Shown one piece after another: positions 1 to 8,377 of a stretch of DNA of 64,000 nt (position 1 is the first letter of the stretch; every line of letters begins with the position of its first letter). The notes below the pieces were generated by a model that did not search any database, had not been told where the DNA came from, and saw nothing but the letters and a program-made list of their open reading frames with translations. The translations under genes were made by a program, and so were the position numbers. The stretch covers positions 186,001-250,000 of the forward strand of contig NZ_JAIUDA010000005.1 of the NCBI RefSeq assembly GCF_020179835.1. The letters are read 5' to 3'. This DNA is from Pantoea sp. alder81 (GTDB lineage: Bacteria; Pseudomonadota; Gammaproteobacteria; Enterobacterales; Enterobacteriaceae).

Positions 1-2
1 TT

Positions 3-632
3 GCGATGCTAAATACCCTTTCGCTGACGTTCTTTCCTGACTGGATCCAGCGATTAAATCTGCAACCTAACCTCAGCTATATTCGCCTGTGCAACCAAAA
101 GCCGACCTTCGCTGAGCACATCTCTACCCTACACAGTGGTGAAACCGATTTTCTGCTGACTTACGCGCATGATGCGGTATCGCTGATACATCAGCTGGCG
201 GCGTATCCCATGGTGCAACTGGGCCGTGAGCGTGCCATTGCCGTGTGTCGCCCGGATAGCAGCGGCAAGCCACTCTATCCGGTGCGCGCGGATGGCGGCC
301 CGATTCCGTGGTTAAGTTATGGGCAACATACCTTTTTTGCTCACGCACTGGCGCAAATGCTCAGCAAACGCCCGCTTCCTCTTGAAGCGGTATATGAAAA
401 TGGTATGTCGGTGAATCTCAAAGCCATGGTCCTGGCCGGTGGCGGCGTGGCGTGGTTGCCTCTGAGTCTGGTGCATGAAGAACTGGCCAGCGGCAGTTTA
501 GTGCGCGCCGATGACAGCAGTTGGGATATGTCGCTGGCAATTCGGCTCTACCGCCAACCGGTTCTGCACAATCCTCAGGCTGAACAACTGTGGTTACGAG
601 CCTGCGCTGGCGAGACGGCCAATGCGGCCTGA
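3..632 (+). CDS. LysR-type transcriptional regulator, C-terminal part (5' end outside window)
   Basis: The visible 209 residues match the effector-binding domain of LysR-type regulators: alternating beta-strand and helix segments, a central stretch with DFLLTYAH, and a late AGGGVAWLPLSLV segment typical of the second subdomain. The N-terminal winged helix-turn-helix lies before base 1, because the frame is open to the window edge. The start is therefore not visible and the ATG at 6 should not be used. It is followed after 120 bases by the AbgB-like amidohydrolase on the same strand, so it may control that operon, although LysR regulators are more often divergent from their targets. The effector is unknown. 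Confidence 0.85.
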   Translation, partial: AMLNTLSLTFFPDWIQRLNLQPNLSYIRLCNQKPTFAEHISTLHSGETDFLLTYAHDAVSLIHQLAAYPMVQLGRERAIAVCRPDSSGKPLYPVRADGGPIPWLSYGQHTFFAHALAQMLSKRPLPLEAVYENGMSVNLKAMVLAGGGVAWLPLSLVHEELASGSLVRADDSSWDMSLAIRLYRQPVLHNPQAEQLWLRACAGETANAA

Positions 633-752
633 CACGAAACTATGTCGTTTTGGAATGGGGAGTGTGAATTGCTCATTGGCCTTACGTTAATGATTTGCTC
701 CATGCTGGGGTTCAGAGAGACGAAAACCTGACCAACCATGCTGGGGACTATC

Positions 753-2180
753 ATGGAAAACAAAGCGTTAGTCTGGAAGTGGGTAGAAGAATTTCAAGGG
801 GTATTTTGTGACCTGAGCGATCGCGTCTGGGGCATGCCGGAGATTTGCTATACCGAGTATCGTTCAGTGGCTGAGCACACCGCGATGCTTAAACAGCAAG
901 GGTTCCGCGTCACAGAAAACGTGGCCGACATTCCCACTGCGGTAATGGGTGAAGCGGGTGAAGGCGGCCCAATCATTGCTTTCCTCGGCGAATATGATGC
1001 CTTGCCTGGATTAAGTCAGGAAGCTGGCGTGGCGCGTTACTCTCCGTTGCCGGGTAATGGCCATGGTCACGGCTGCGGCCACAACTTGCTGGGATCTGCT
1101 GCCATGCTGGCAGCTACTGCTTTAAAATCATGGCTTGAGGAGAGCGGCACGCCGGGACGAGTTCGCTATTATGGCTGTCCGGCAGAAGAAGGCGGTGCCG
1201 CTAAATCCTTTATGGCGCGTGCCGGTGCATTTGATGGCGTCGATGTTGCCATCACCTGGCATCCAAGCGCGCATCATGAAGTGGCAAAACCGCTCTCCCT
1301 GGCCAATACCCGAATGGATTTCGCTTTCCGTGGCCGTTCATCGCATGCTGCCGCTTCTCCCCATCTCGGGCGCAGTGCGCTCGATGCCGCAGAATTGATG
1401 AACGTTGGCGTACAGTTCCTGCGCGAGCACGTGCCGCAAGATTCCCGTATCCACTACGCCTTCCTTGATGCCGGTGGTGTGGCGCCCAACGTGGTACAGG
1501 CAAAATCAACAGTGCGTTACGCTATCCGCTCGCGCGATGTCCACGCGATGTTCGAACTCAATGAAAGGGTCAAGCGCGTGGCGCAAGGTGCCGCCATCAT
1601 GACCGATACCGAAGTGGATATCAGCATCATGAGTGCTGTGTCCAACCTGCTTGGCAATCGTCCGTTAGAAGAGGCGATGCAACGTAATCTGGAAGCATTG
1701 GGCCCGGTGCCATTCGATCATGCCGACCACGCCTTTGCAGCCGAAATCCAGGCCACGCTAACACCGGAAGAGATCGATAACTGCTATCGCAAAACCGGTG
1801 TGAAACCCACCGCCCCCAAACCCCTTAGCGACTACATCATCCCGCTTGATACCCACGGTGAAGTGATGATCGGCTCCACCGATGTCGGCGATGTCAGTTG
1901 GGTAATCCCGACCGTGCAGGCGCACGTACCTACCATGGCCATCGGAACCCCGGGCCACTCATGGCAACTTACCGCGCAGGGAAAAATGCCAGCAGCACAC
2001 AAAGCGCTGGGCCATGTCGCTAAGGTTATGGCCGCCACGGCAGTCGATGTGTTAACCGACAAAATACTGATGGCGCAGATGAAGAAAGCCCATTTCGAGC
2101 AGGTCAGTGAAAAACCGTATCACTGCCCTATTCCGGCTGAGGTGAAACCGCCGATTCAGCCACGCCCGGATACTCTGTAA
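753..2180 (+). CDS. M20 family amidohydrolase, AbgB-like
   Basis: This 475-residue protein closely resembles the E. coli p-aminobenzoyl-glutamate hydrolase subunit AbgB over its full length. Shared features include LGEYDALPGLSQ, the metal-site segment NGHGHGCGHNLLG, YGCPAEEGG with the catalytic Glu, a dimerisation lid with SPHLGRSALDA, and the C-terminal TPGHSWQL. M20 enzymes hydrolyse amide bonds of N-acyl amino acids or small peptides using a two-metal site in the cytoplasm. I prefer the ATG at 753 (MENKALV) over the one at 738, because a GGGGAC-like ribosome site precedes it. No AbgA partner or AbgT transporter is present; the neighbouring ABC importer probably supplies the substrate instead, so the true substrate is uncertain. 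Confidence 0.9.
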   Translation: MENKALVWKWVEEFQGVFCDLSDRVWGMPEICYTEYRSVAEHTAMLKQQGFRVTENVADIPTAVMGEAGEGGPIIAFLGEYDALPGLSQEAGVARYSPLPGNGHGHGCGHNLLGSAAMLAATALKSWLEESGTPGRVRYYGCPAEEGGAAKSFMARAGAFDGVDVAITWHPSAHHEVAKPLSLANTRMDFAFRGRSSHAAASPHLGRSALDAAELMNVGVQFLREHVPQDSRIHYAFLDAGGVAPNVVQAKSTVRYAIRSRDVHAMFELNERVKRVAQGAAIMTDTEVDISIMSAVSNLLGNRPLEEAMQRNLEALGPVPFDHADHAFAAEIQATLTPEEIDNCYRKTGVKPTAPKPLSDYIIPLDTHGEVMIGSTDVGDVSWVIPTVQAHVPTMAIGTPGHSWQLTAQGKMPAAHKALGHVAKVMAATAVDVLTDKILMAQMKKAHFEQVSEKPYHCPIPAEVKPPIQPRPDTL

Positions 2181-2197
2181 CGCCTCAGGAGAGATTA

Positions 2198-3790
2198 ATG
2201 AAAAACAAGATGTTAACTGCCGCATTGACGTTGGCAGCGACCTGTTGCGCCTCAGTACAGGCCGCAACGCCCCCCGATTCTTTGGTGATGGCGTGGAACA
2301 TTGATGCCATCAGCACATGGGATCCGGCACAGATTGGTGAAGTGGTCACCAGTGAAATCTATTCAAACACCTGTGACACCCTGGTTGATTTTCGCGTCAG
2401 CGATGAAACGCAGCTCGATCCTGCATTGGCAAAAAATTGGGATGTCTCTGCCGATCGCAAGACCATCACCTTTCATTTGCAGGACAACCTGAAATTCGCC
2501 GATGGCTCAGCCGCAACCGCCGGCGACCTGGCGTGGTCAATGCAACGCGTAGTGAAACTGGGCTACGGCAATGCAGCCGCGATTAAAGAATATGGCTTTG
2601 ATAAAGATAACGTCGACACGCGCATTAGCGCGCCCGATGACAAAACGCTGGTGATGAGCTTCGATAAAGCTTACCCCACCAATCTGGTGTTACAGGCGAT
2701 TGCCGCCAATAACGTTTCTTCCCTGCTTAATCGCAAAGAAGTAGACAAACAGGCCGTTGATGGCGACCTCGGCCACAAATACCTTTCTACTCATACCGCC
2801 TGTGTTGGGCCTTATCAGCTGGTGCGCTGGAATGCCGGCGAAGGTGTGGTGCTGCAAGCTACACCGAACTACTGGGGCAAAGCGCCGGTGCTGAAGCGCA
2901 TTTTGATTCGCCATGTGGCAGAAACCGGCACTCAGCGTCTGCTGGTCACGCAGGGCGATGTGGATATCGCGCGCGATCTCTCGGCGGACGATCTGAAAAC
3001 GCTGGATCAGGGCGGCAAAGTTAAAGTGGATAAAGTCCTGAAGCCACAGCTGTTTTTCTGGACCTTCAATAACGAGGACCCCATCTTCAAAAACGAAAAA
3101 GTACGACTCGCCATGCGCTACTTGATCGATTACGACGGGTTAGCGAAGAGCGTGATGCCTTATCTCGGCGTGCCGCGCGCCAGTTTCGTGCAACAAGGCG
3201 CGTTTGGAGCTTTGGATGCCAAAGAAGGTCAGCCTTTCCACCTCGATCTGGATAAAGCCAAACAGTTGCTGACGGAAGCTGGTTATCCCAATGGTTTCAG
3301 CACGGCGGTGTTGTTTGGCACCCTGCCGCATTCGGCGCCAATCGCGCAAAGCGTACAGCAGAATGCCGCCAAAATCGGCGTGAAACTGAATCTGGAACGT
3401 ATGGCTAACGCACAGTTATTCAGTCGGGTACGCGGACGAGAATTCCAGAGCGCCATGATGGCGTGGCAAACCTCGGTCCCTGATGCCTACGGCAATGCAT
3501 CGCGTCTGGTTTATAACCCGGACAATCGTAAGGAAGCGCGCGCTACGCAGTACCCGAGTTGGCGTGCCGCTTACTACGATCCGCAGATGAATCAGAAAGT
3601 GGAAACCGCACTGTTAGAGCCGGATGACGCCAAACGCATCAAACTGTATGGCGATCTACAGAAAGAGCAGATGCAAAAAGGGCCGATGGCGATCATGTTC
3701 CAGATGTACAACACCGCGGGAATAAACCCAACGGTCAAAAACTGGACCTGGAACGGTTTTCGCGTTTGGTATGGTGCCGCAAGCAAATAA
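2198..3790 (+). CDS. ABC transporter periplasmic substrate-binding protein, family 5 (dipeptide/oligopeptide type)
   Basis: A 530-residue secreted binding protein with a Sec signal peptide of about 22 residues (basic start, hydrophobic core, VQA cleavage site). It then shows the SBP_bac_5 pattern: an early WDPAQ segment, YEP-like LDPALAKNWDVSADRKTITFHLQ, and a late lobe with YPNGF near the middle. Members bind peptides, nickel, glutathione or opines in the periplasm and deliver them to a DppBC-type channel. It starts at an ATG behind AGGAGA, 17 bases after the amidohydrolase, and is followed by its permeases after 12 bases. The ligand cannot be read from sequence; the linked hydrolases suggest a small amide or peptide-like compound. 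Confidence 0.93.
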   Translation: MKNKMLTAALTLAATCCASVQAATPPDSLVMAWNIDAISTWDPAQIGEVVTSEIYSNTCDTLVDFRVSDETQLDPALAKNWDVSADRKTITFHLQDNLKFADGSAATAGDLAWSMQRVVKLGYGNAAAIKEYGFDKDNVDTRISAPDDKTLVMSFDKAYPTNLVLQAIAANNVSSLLNRKEVDKQAVDGDLGHKYLSTHTACVGPYQLVRWNAGEGVVLQATPNYWGKAPVLKRILIRHVAETGTQRLLVTQGDVDIARDLSADDLKTLDQGGKVKVDKVLKPQLFFWTFNNEDPIFKNEKVRLAMRYLIDYDGLAKSVMPYLGVPRASFVQQGAFGALDAKEGQPFHLDLDKAKQLLTEAGYPNGFSTAVLFGTLPHSAPIAQSVQQNAAKIGVKLNLERMANAQLFSRVRGREFQSAMMAWQTSVPDAYGNASRLVYNPDNRKEARATQYPSWRAAYYDPQMNQKVETALLEPDDAKRIKLYGDLQKEQMQKGPMAIMFQMYNTAGINPTVKNWTWNGFRVWYGAASK

Positions 3791-3802
3791 CGGAGGTGGC
3801 AG

Positions 3803-4873
3803 ATGTTACAGGTCATGATGCCCGTTGCACATAACACCCCTTCCGCTGGCTGGCGTCTGCTAAGACGCCTTGCTCGTGGGTTCATCTCGATAGCCTGTAC
3901 GTTACTGGGATTGGCGGCATTGACCTTCTTTATTGGCCGCTTACTGCCTATCGACCCGGTGGTCGCAATCATTGGGGATAACGCCAGTCAGGAAGCCTAC
4001 GACAAGATGTTCCATCAGTTGGGGCTGGATCAACCGTTGTGGCATCAGTTTGTCGATTACGTATGGCAACTGCAGCACCTCGATTTTGGTATCGCCCTGA
4101 CCACCAGCCATCCGGTGGCGCTGGATATCGCGCGCGTCTTCCCTGCTACGCTGGAACTGGCCACTGTAGCGGCAATCATCGGCGTCGGTTTTGGGATTCC
4201 GGCGGGCGTGCTGGCGGCAATGTACCGCAATACCTGGTTTGATCATCTGATGCGCTTCGTGGGACTACTCAGCTATTCCACGCCGCATTTCTGGCTTGGT
4301 TTAATGGGGTTGCTGCTGTTTTACGCCACGCTCGGCTGGATTGGCGGGCCAGGGCGCATCGATTTTATCTACGAGTTCGATTTACATCCCGTGACGGGAT
4401 TCTGGCTGGTCGACAGCGCGCTGAGCGGAAACTGGGAAATGTTCCGCAACGTTTTTGGTCACATCATTTTACCTGCATCGATTCTTGGCTTGAGCGCACT
4501 GGCTTACATCAGCCGTATGACGCGTAGCTTTATGCTCGAACAGTTGTCGCAGGAATACATCATTACCGCTCGCGTGAAGGGGATGTCGTGGGCGCGCTGC
4601 GTTTGGGTACATGCATTCCGCAATATTGCTGTGCCCACGTTGACGGTGGTTGCCCTTTCCTGGGCCTGGCTGCTGGAAGGCGCAGTACTCACCGAAACCG
4701 TGTTCGCCTGGCCCGGCTTTGGTCGCTACCTGACCAACGCCTTGCTGGCTGGCGATATGAATGCAGTAGTGGGCTGCACGTTACTGATTGGCGCGATTTT
4801 TGTTGGCATCAATCTACTGTGCGACCTGCTTTATCGTCTGTTCGATCCGCGTACGCGTCAGGAGGAAGCATGA
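3803..4873 (+). CDS. ABC transporter permease, DppB-like
   Basis: A 356-residue inner-membrane protein with about six transmembrane segments. The binding-protein-dependent transport domain occupies its second half, including the EAA-loop region around EYIITARVKGMSWARCVWVHAFRN that docks the ATPases. The order of binding protein, DppB-like and DppC-like permease is standard for family 5 peptide importers. A GGAGG ribosome site lies just upstream of the ATG. The stop overlaps the next gene's start in an ATGA arrangement, so the two permeases are translationally coupled. The N-terminal 20 residues before the first membrane segment are a little longer than usual and could contain a later true start. 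Confidence 0.92.
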   Translation: MLQVMMPVAHNTPSAGWRLLRRLARGFISIACTLLGLAALTFFIGRLLPIDPVVAIIGDNASQEAYDKMFHQLGLDQPLWHQFVDYVWQLQHLDFGIALTTSHPVALDIARVFPATLELATVAAIIGVGFGIPAGVLAAMYRNTWFDHLMRFVGLLSYSTPHFWLGLMGLLLFYATLGWIGGPGRIDFIYEFDLHPVTGFWLVDSALSGNWEMFRNVFGHIILPASILGLSALAYISRMTRSFMLEQLSQEYIITARVKGMSWARCVWVHAFRNIAVPTLTVVALSWAWLLEGAVLTETVFAWPGFGRYLTNALLAGDMNAVVGCTLLIGAIFVGINLLCDLLYRLFDPRTRQEEA

Positions 4874-5805
4874 CCGATTCAGTCAATAAATCGATGCGCG
4901 TTAACCCTTCGCGTAGCTTACGCGCCTGGCTACGCGACCCTGCGCCGCAGTCACCTTTTCAGGCGCACATGCAACTGCTATGGATTCAGTGGCGACGCTT
5001 CTGCGCTAATCACTCAGCGCTCTTTGGTTTGCTGGTGCTGTTGATAATTGCTGGCGCTGCAGTGTTTGCACCCTGGTTAGCCACTCACGATATCTATGCC
5101 CAAAACCTCGCCTTCCGTCTGCAACCGTTTTCTGCTGAACACTGGCTTGGCACCGACGAATTGGGTCGGGATATTTACAGCCGTCTGCTGTATGGCGCGC
5201 GAATCACACTGTATATCGCTGGCTTGACCGCGCTGATCATCACACCGATTGGCTTACTGGTCGGCACCAGTGCAGGCTATCTCGGCGGTTGGGTCGATAC
5301 GGTGTTAATGCGTCTGGTGGATATCTTCCTTGCCTTCCCTAGTTTGATTCTGGCGCTGGCGTTTGTCGCGGCATTGGGGCCAGGTATCGAGAATGCGATT
5401 ATCGCGATTTCTCTCTCCGCCTGGCCACCGATTGCCCGCCTCGCGCGTGCCGAAACCCTGGCGATCCGAAAGATGGATTACATCGCAGCGGTACGCTTAC
5501 AAGGGGCCTCCGCCTGGCACATTATTGTGCGACACATCATCCCCATGTGCCTGCCTTCTGTGGTGGTACGCGTCACGCTGAACATGGCGGCGATTATCCT
5601 TACCGCTGCCGGACTGGGTTTCCTTGGTCTTGGTGCACAGGCACCCAGCCCGGAATGGGGTGCGATGCTGGCTTCCGGCCGCGAGTTCATGCTGAACAAT
5701 GGTTGGATCGCGGCCATTCCCGGATTAGCGATTTTGTTCACCAGTCTTGCCTTCAACCTGTTAGGTGATGGCCTGCGCGACGTAATGGATATCCGCCATG
5801 AATAA
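4870..5805 (+). CDS. ABC transporter permease, DppC-like
   Basis: A 311-residue permease with the N-terminal OppC-type segment followed by a transport domain. The LGTDELGRDIYSRLLYGAR motif near residues 95-115 is a signature of DppC/OppC proteins, and the EAA loop lies near MDYIAAVRLQGASAWHIIVRHI. The reading frame is open far upstream, but the ATG at 4870 overlaps the DppB-like stop by four bases and follows GGAGGA, so it is the best start. The end overlaps the first ATPase by eight bases. It should form the heterodimeric channel with the preceding permease. Confidence 0.93.
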   Translation: MTDSVNKSMRVNPSRSLRAWLRDPAPQSPFQAHMQLLWIQWRRFCANHSALFGLLVLLIIAGAAVFAPWLATHDIYAQNLAFRLQPFSAEHWLGTDELGRDIYSRLLYGARITLYIAGLTALIITPIGLLVGTSAGYLGGWVDTVLMRLVDIFLAFPSLILALAFVAALGPGIENAIIAISLSAWPPIARLARAETLAIRKMDYIAAVRLQGASAWHIIVRHIIPMCLPSVVVRVTLNMAAIILTAAGLGFLGLGAQAPSPEWGAMLASGREFMLNNGWIAAIPGLAILFTSLAFNLLGDGLRDVMDIRHE

Positions 5806-6661
5806 TCTGCTTCAGGTGAAAAACCTCAACATCGTGTTTCGCAGCGCGCACGGGGAACACCGCGCGGTACGTGACGTCTCTTTCCATGTAGGACGAGAGA
5901 AAGTGGCGATTGTTGGTGAGTCCGGTTCGGGAAAATCGCAGACCTGCCGTGCATTGTTGCAACTGACACCCAAAATCGGCCGCGTCACCGCCGATCAGAT
6001 GCAATTCGATGATATCGATCTGCTCAACAGCAGCGAAAAGCAGATGCGGCAGATTCGTGGAAATCGTATTTCGATGATCCTGCAGGATCCCCGCTTTTCT
6101 CTCAATCCGTTGATGCGCATTGGCGATCAGGTGGCGGAAGCCTTCAGGCTGCATCGGCGGGTCAGCAAAAGTGAAGCCAGAGCGCGCGCGTCAGCGATGC
6201 TTGAATCGGTGCATATTCGCGACGTGGGGAAAGTGGCGCGCCTCTATCCCCACGAGATTTCTGGCGGTATGGGCCAGCGCGTAATGATCGCAATGATGCT
6301 GATCCCCGAACCGGATTTAATCATCGCCGACGAACCTACCTCCGCACTCGACGTGACGGTACGCCAGCAGGTACTGAGCATCCTGAATGAACAGCTTGAG
6401 CGCCGTCAGACTGGCCTGCTGTTTATCAGTCATGATCTCAATCTGGTCTCTCGCTTCTGCGATCGCGTGCTGGTGATGTACGCCGGGCGCATCGTCGAAG
6501 AGATCCGTGCAGATCGTCTGGAGCAGGCTCAGCATCCTTACACGCAGGCATTACTTGCCAGTCAGCCACGCCTGCATCATCCGCTTGATACGCTACGCGT
6601 GCCAACGCGTGATGCCAGCTGGCTTAATGGTCCCTGTTTTCGTGATGGAGTCGCATTATGA
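5798..6661 (+). CDS. ABC transporter ATP-binding protein, DppD-like
   Basis: A 287-residue nucleotide-binding protein with Walker A GESGSGKS near residue 40, a signature ISGGMGQRV, Walker B LIIADEPTSALD and the switch His in ISHDLNLV. It is about 40 residues shorter than E. coli DppD, mostly at the C-terminus, where the oligopeptide/dipeptide extension (QAQHPYTQALLAS) is present but brief. The signature has Gly where most DppD proteins have Arg (GGMRQR), a small variation unlikely to block function. It overlaps the DppC-like gene by eight bases and the next ATPase by four, so it is tightly coupled. It energises import together with the DppF-like subunit. Confidence 0.93.
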   Translation: MNNLLQVKNLNIVFRSAHGEHRAVRDVSFHVGREKVAIVGESGSGKSQTCRALLQLTPKIGRVTADQMQFDDIDLLNSSEKQMRQIRGNRISMILQDPRFSLNPLMRIGDQVAEAFRLHRRVSKSEARARASAMLESVHIRDVGKVARLYPHEISGGMGQRVMIAMMLIPEPDLIIADEPTSALDVTVRQQVLSILNEQLERRQTGLLFISHDLNLVSRFCDRVLVMYAGRIVEEIRADRLEQAQHPYTQALLASQPRLHHPLDTLRVPTRDASWLNGPCFRDGVAL

Positions 6662-7422
6662 ATCCCATTCCAACCTCGCAACGTAGCATTGAAATGGTGG
6701 ATGTCAGTATTGCATTCGGTCAGGGATCGCATCAGCGCCAGGTGGTCGATAACGTTAGCCTGACGCTGGCACAAGGTGAGTGCTACGGTCTGATTGGTGA
6801 ATCGGGCTGTGGAAAGTCCACTATTTTGCGCGCGCTGGCTGGCCTTAATCACGATTATCAGGGCCATATTCTGTTCAACAATCGTGAACAGCAGCCGCAG
6901 CGAGATAAAGCCTTTTATCGGCAGGTGCAGATGGTTTTTCAGGATCCTTACGCCTCACTCCATCCGCGAAAAATGGTCTGGGCCAGCCTGCGCGAACCGT
7001 TGAAGTTACATGCCATGGACCGTCATGAAACGCGCATCAGCGATGTGCTGCACGCGGTCGGACTTTCCGATGCCTTTCGATATCGCTATCCCCATCAGCT
7101 TTCCGGTGGTCAACGGCAGCGTGTGGCCATTGCGCGTGCACTGATTCTGGAGCCTTCGGTGCTGTTACTGGATGAGCCAACTTCTGCACTGGACGTCTCA
7201 GTCCAGGCGGAAATCCTGAATTTACTTAGCAGCATGCAGCGGCAGCGCAGCCTCACCTATTTGATGGTGACGCATGATTTGGCCGTCGTGACACATCTGT
7301 GCCGCCGCATCGGCATTATGCATCACGGCAAGTTGTTGGAAGAACTCAGCGCGGACAGCGTGCGCCAGGGCGCAGCTCGTGAAATCTACACCCGCGAGTT
7401 CCTGGCGGCGAGTGAAGCGTGA
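6658..7422 (+). CDS. ABC transporter ATP-binding protein, DppF-like
   Basis: A 254-residue ATPase with Walker A GESGCGKST, signature LSGGQRQRVAIARAL, Walker B VLLLDEPTSALD and switch His in VTHDLAVV. It is the second ATPase of a dipeptide-type importer and completes the set of five subunits encoded from 2198. It is roughly 70 residues shorter than DppF/OppF because the C-terminal oligopeptide-specific extension is nearly absent, which resembles NikE- or SapF-like subunits. The ATG overlaps the previous stop (ATGA). A 35-base gap with a TGAGG ribosome site separates it from the serine hydrolase, so the operon probably continues. Confidence 0.93.
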   Translation: MNPIPTSQRSIEMVDVSIAFGQGSHQRQVVDNVSLTLAQGECYGLIGESGCGKSTILRALAGLNHDYQGHILFNNREQQPQRDKAFYRQVQMVFQDPYASLHPRKMVWASLREPLKLHAMDRHETRISDVLHAVGLSDAFRYRYPHQLSGGQRQRVAIARALILEPSVLLLDEPTSALDVSVQAEILNLLSSMQRQRSLTYLMVTHDLAVVTHLCRRIGIMHHGKLLEELSADSVRQGAAREIYTREFLAASEA

Positions 7423-7457
7423 ACGTCTGCTCCAACCTAAAACAATGAGGCTTTGCC

Positions 7458-8375
7458 ATGTTTGAATTGCTTCAGCAACAACTTGAAGATCAGGCCACCG
7501 CGGTGCTGCTGGTGGTGCGGGGTGAAGAAATCCTCTACAGCTACGGCGATGAAGCACAGCGTTATCCCTGCCACTCGATGCGTAAAAGCTTCCTCAGCGC
7601 GCTGATCGGCTGCGCAGTGGAGGAAGGCCGCTTCGATCTCTCTTTAACGTTGCAGGCATTGGGGATAGATGACCGCGATGAGCTGAGCGCCGATGAGAAA
7701 CAGGCCACGCTTTACGATCTGCTGACCGCTCGTTCTGGCATTTATCATCCTGCAAACTATGAAACGTCCTGGATGCAGCGCATTAAGCCTCCGCGCCACC
7801 TGCATGCGCCGGGCGAAAACTGGTGCTACAGCAACTGGGATTTTAATGTGCTGGGCAGTGCCTATCGGCAGCTGACAGGCGAAGCCATTAACCAGGCGTT
7901 TGCGCAGCGGATTGCCGACCCGCTGGGGATGCAGGATTATCGCGTTGATCAGGATAGTTGGTTAGAACCCGGAGGCTTTTCTGATTATCCGGCCTATCCC
8001 TTTACGCTCTCAAGCCGCGACCTGCTGAGATTCGGCCAGCTCTTTCTGCAACAAGGGCGCTGGGGAGATCGACAAATCATCCCGCAACATTGGGTACGTA
8101 CCAGCACCTTGCCTGTATCTCATGCGGGCGATCGTGGAGGCTACGGCTATATGTGGTGGGTCACGCGCGATGGCGTGGCGTGGCCAGAGGTGATTCTGTC
8201 AGCGGGCAGCTACTCAGCGCGCGGCGCAGGAGGTCACTTCTGCCTTGTGATGCCGCAACAAAATATGGTGATCGTGCATCGTGTTGATACCCGCACGCCG
8301 GGACAAGAGGTGAACCGCTTCCAGATTGGGTCGCTGTTACGCACGCTATTTACCGCATTGGACAGGGAGGCATAA
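7458..8375 (+). CDS. Serine hydrolase, class C beta-lactamase/DD-peptidase fold
   Basis: A 305-residue protein with the active-site pattern of the beta-lactamase-related (Pfam Beta-lactamase) family: Ser40-x-x-Lys43 in HSMRKSF and Tyr124-Ser-Asn126 in NWCYSNWD. The third motif is probably the GAGGH-type segment near residue 255, replacing KTG. No signal peptide is visible, so it should be cytoplasmic, unlike true beta-lactamases. The family includes esterases, D-aminopeptidases and amidases. It lies in the same operon as the amidohydrolase and the dipeptide-type importer and three bases before the MmgE/PrpD gene, so it probably processes an imported amide or ester. The substrate is unknown. 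Confidence 0.88.
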   Translation: MFELLQQQLEDQATAVLLVVRGEEILYSYGDEAQRYPCHSMRKSFLSALIGCAVEEGRFDLSLTLQALGIDDRDELSADEKQATLYDLLTARSGIYHPANYETSWMQRIKPPRHLHAPGENWCYSNWDFNVLGSAYRQLTGEAINQAFAQRIADPLGMQDYRVDQDSWLEPGGFSDYPAYPFTLSSRDLLRFGQLFLQQGRWGDRQIIPQHWVRTSTLPVSHAGDRGGYGYMWWVTRDGVAWPEVILSAGSYSARGAGGHFCLVMPQQNMVIVHRVDTRTPGQEVNRFQIGSLLRTLFTALDREA

Positions 8376-8377
8376 TC

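Noticed and set aside
4588-4869. A 94-residue upstream extension of the DppC-like permease frame.
   Set aside because: It overlaps the DppB-like gene in another frame, has no homologous content, and the ATG at 4870 has a better ribosome site and the ATGA overlap.
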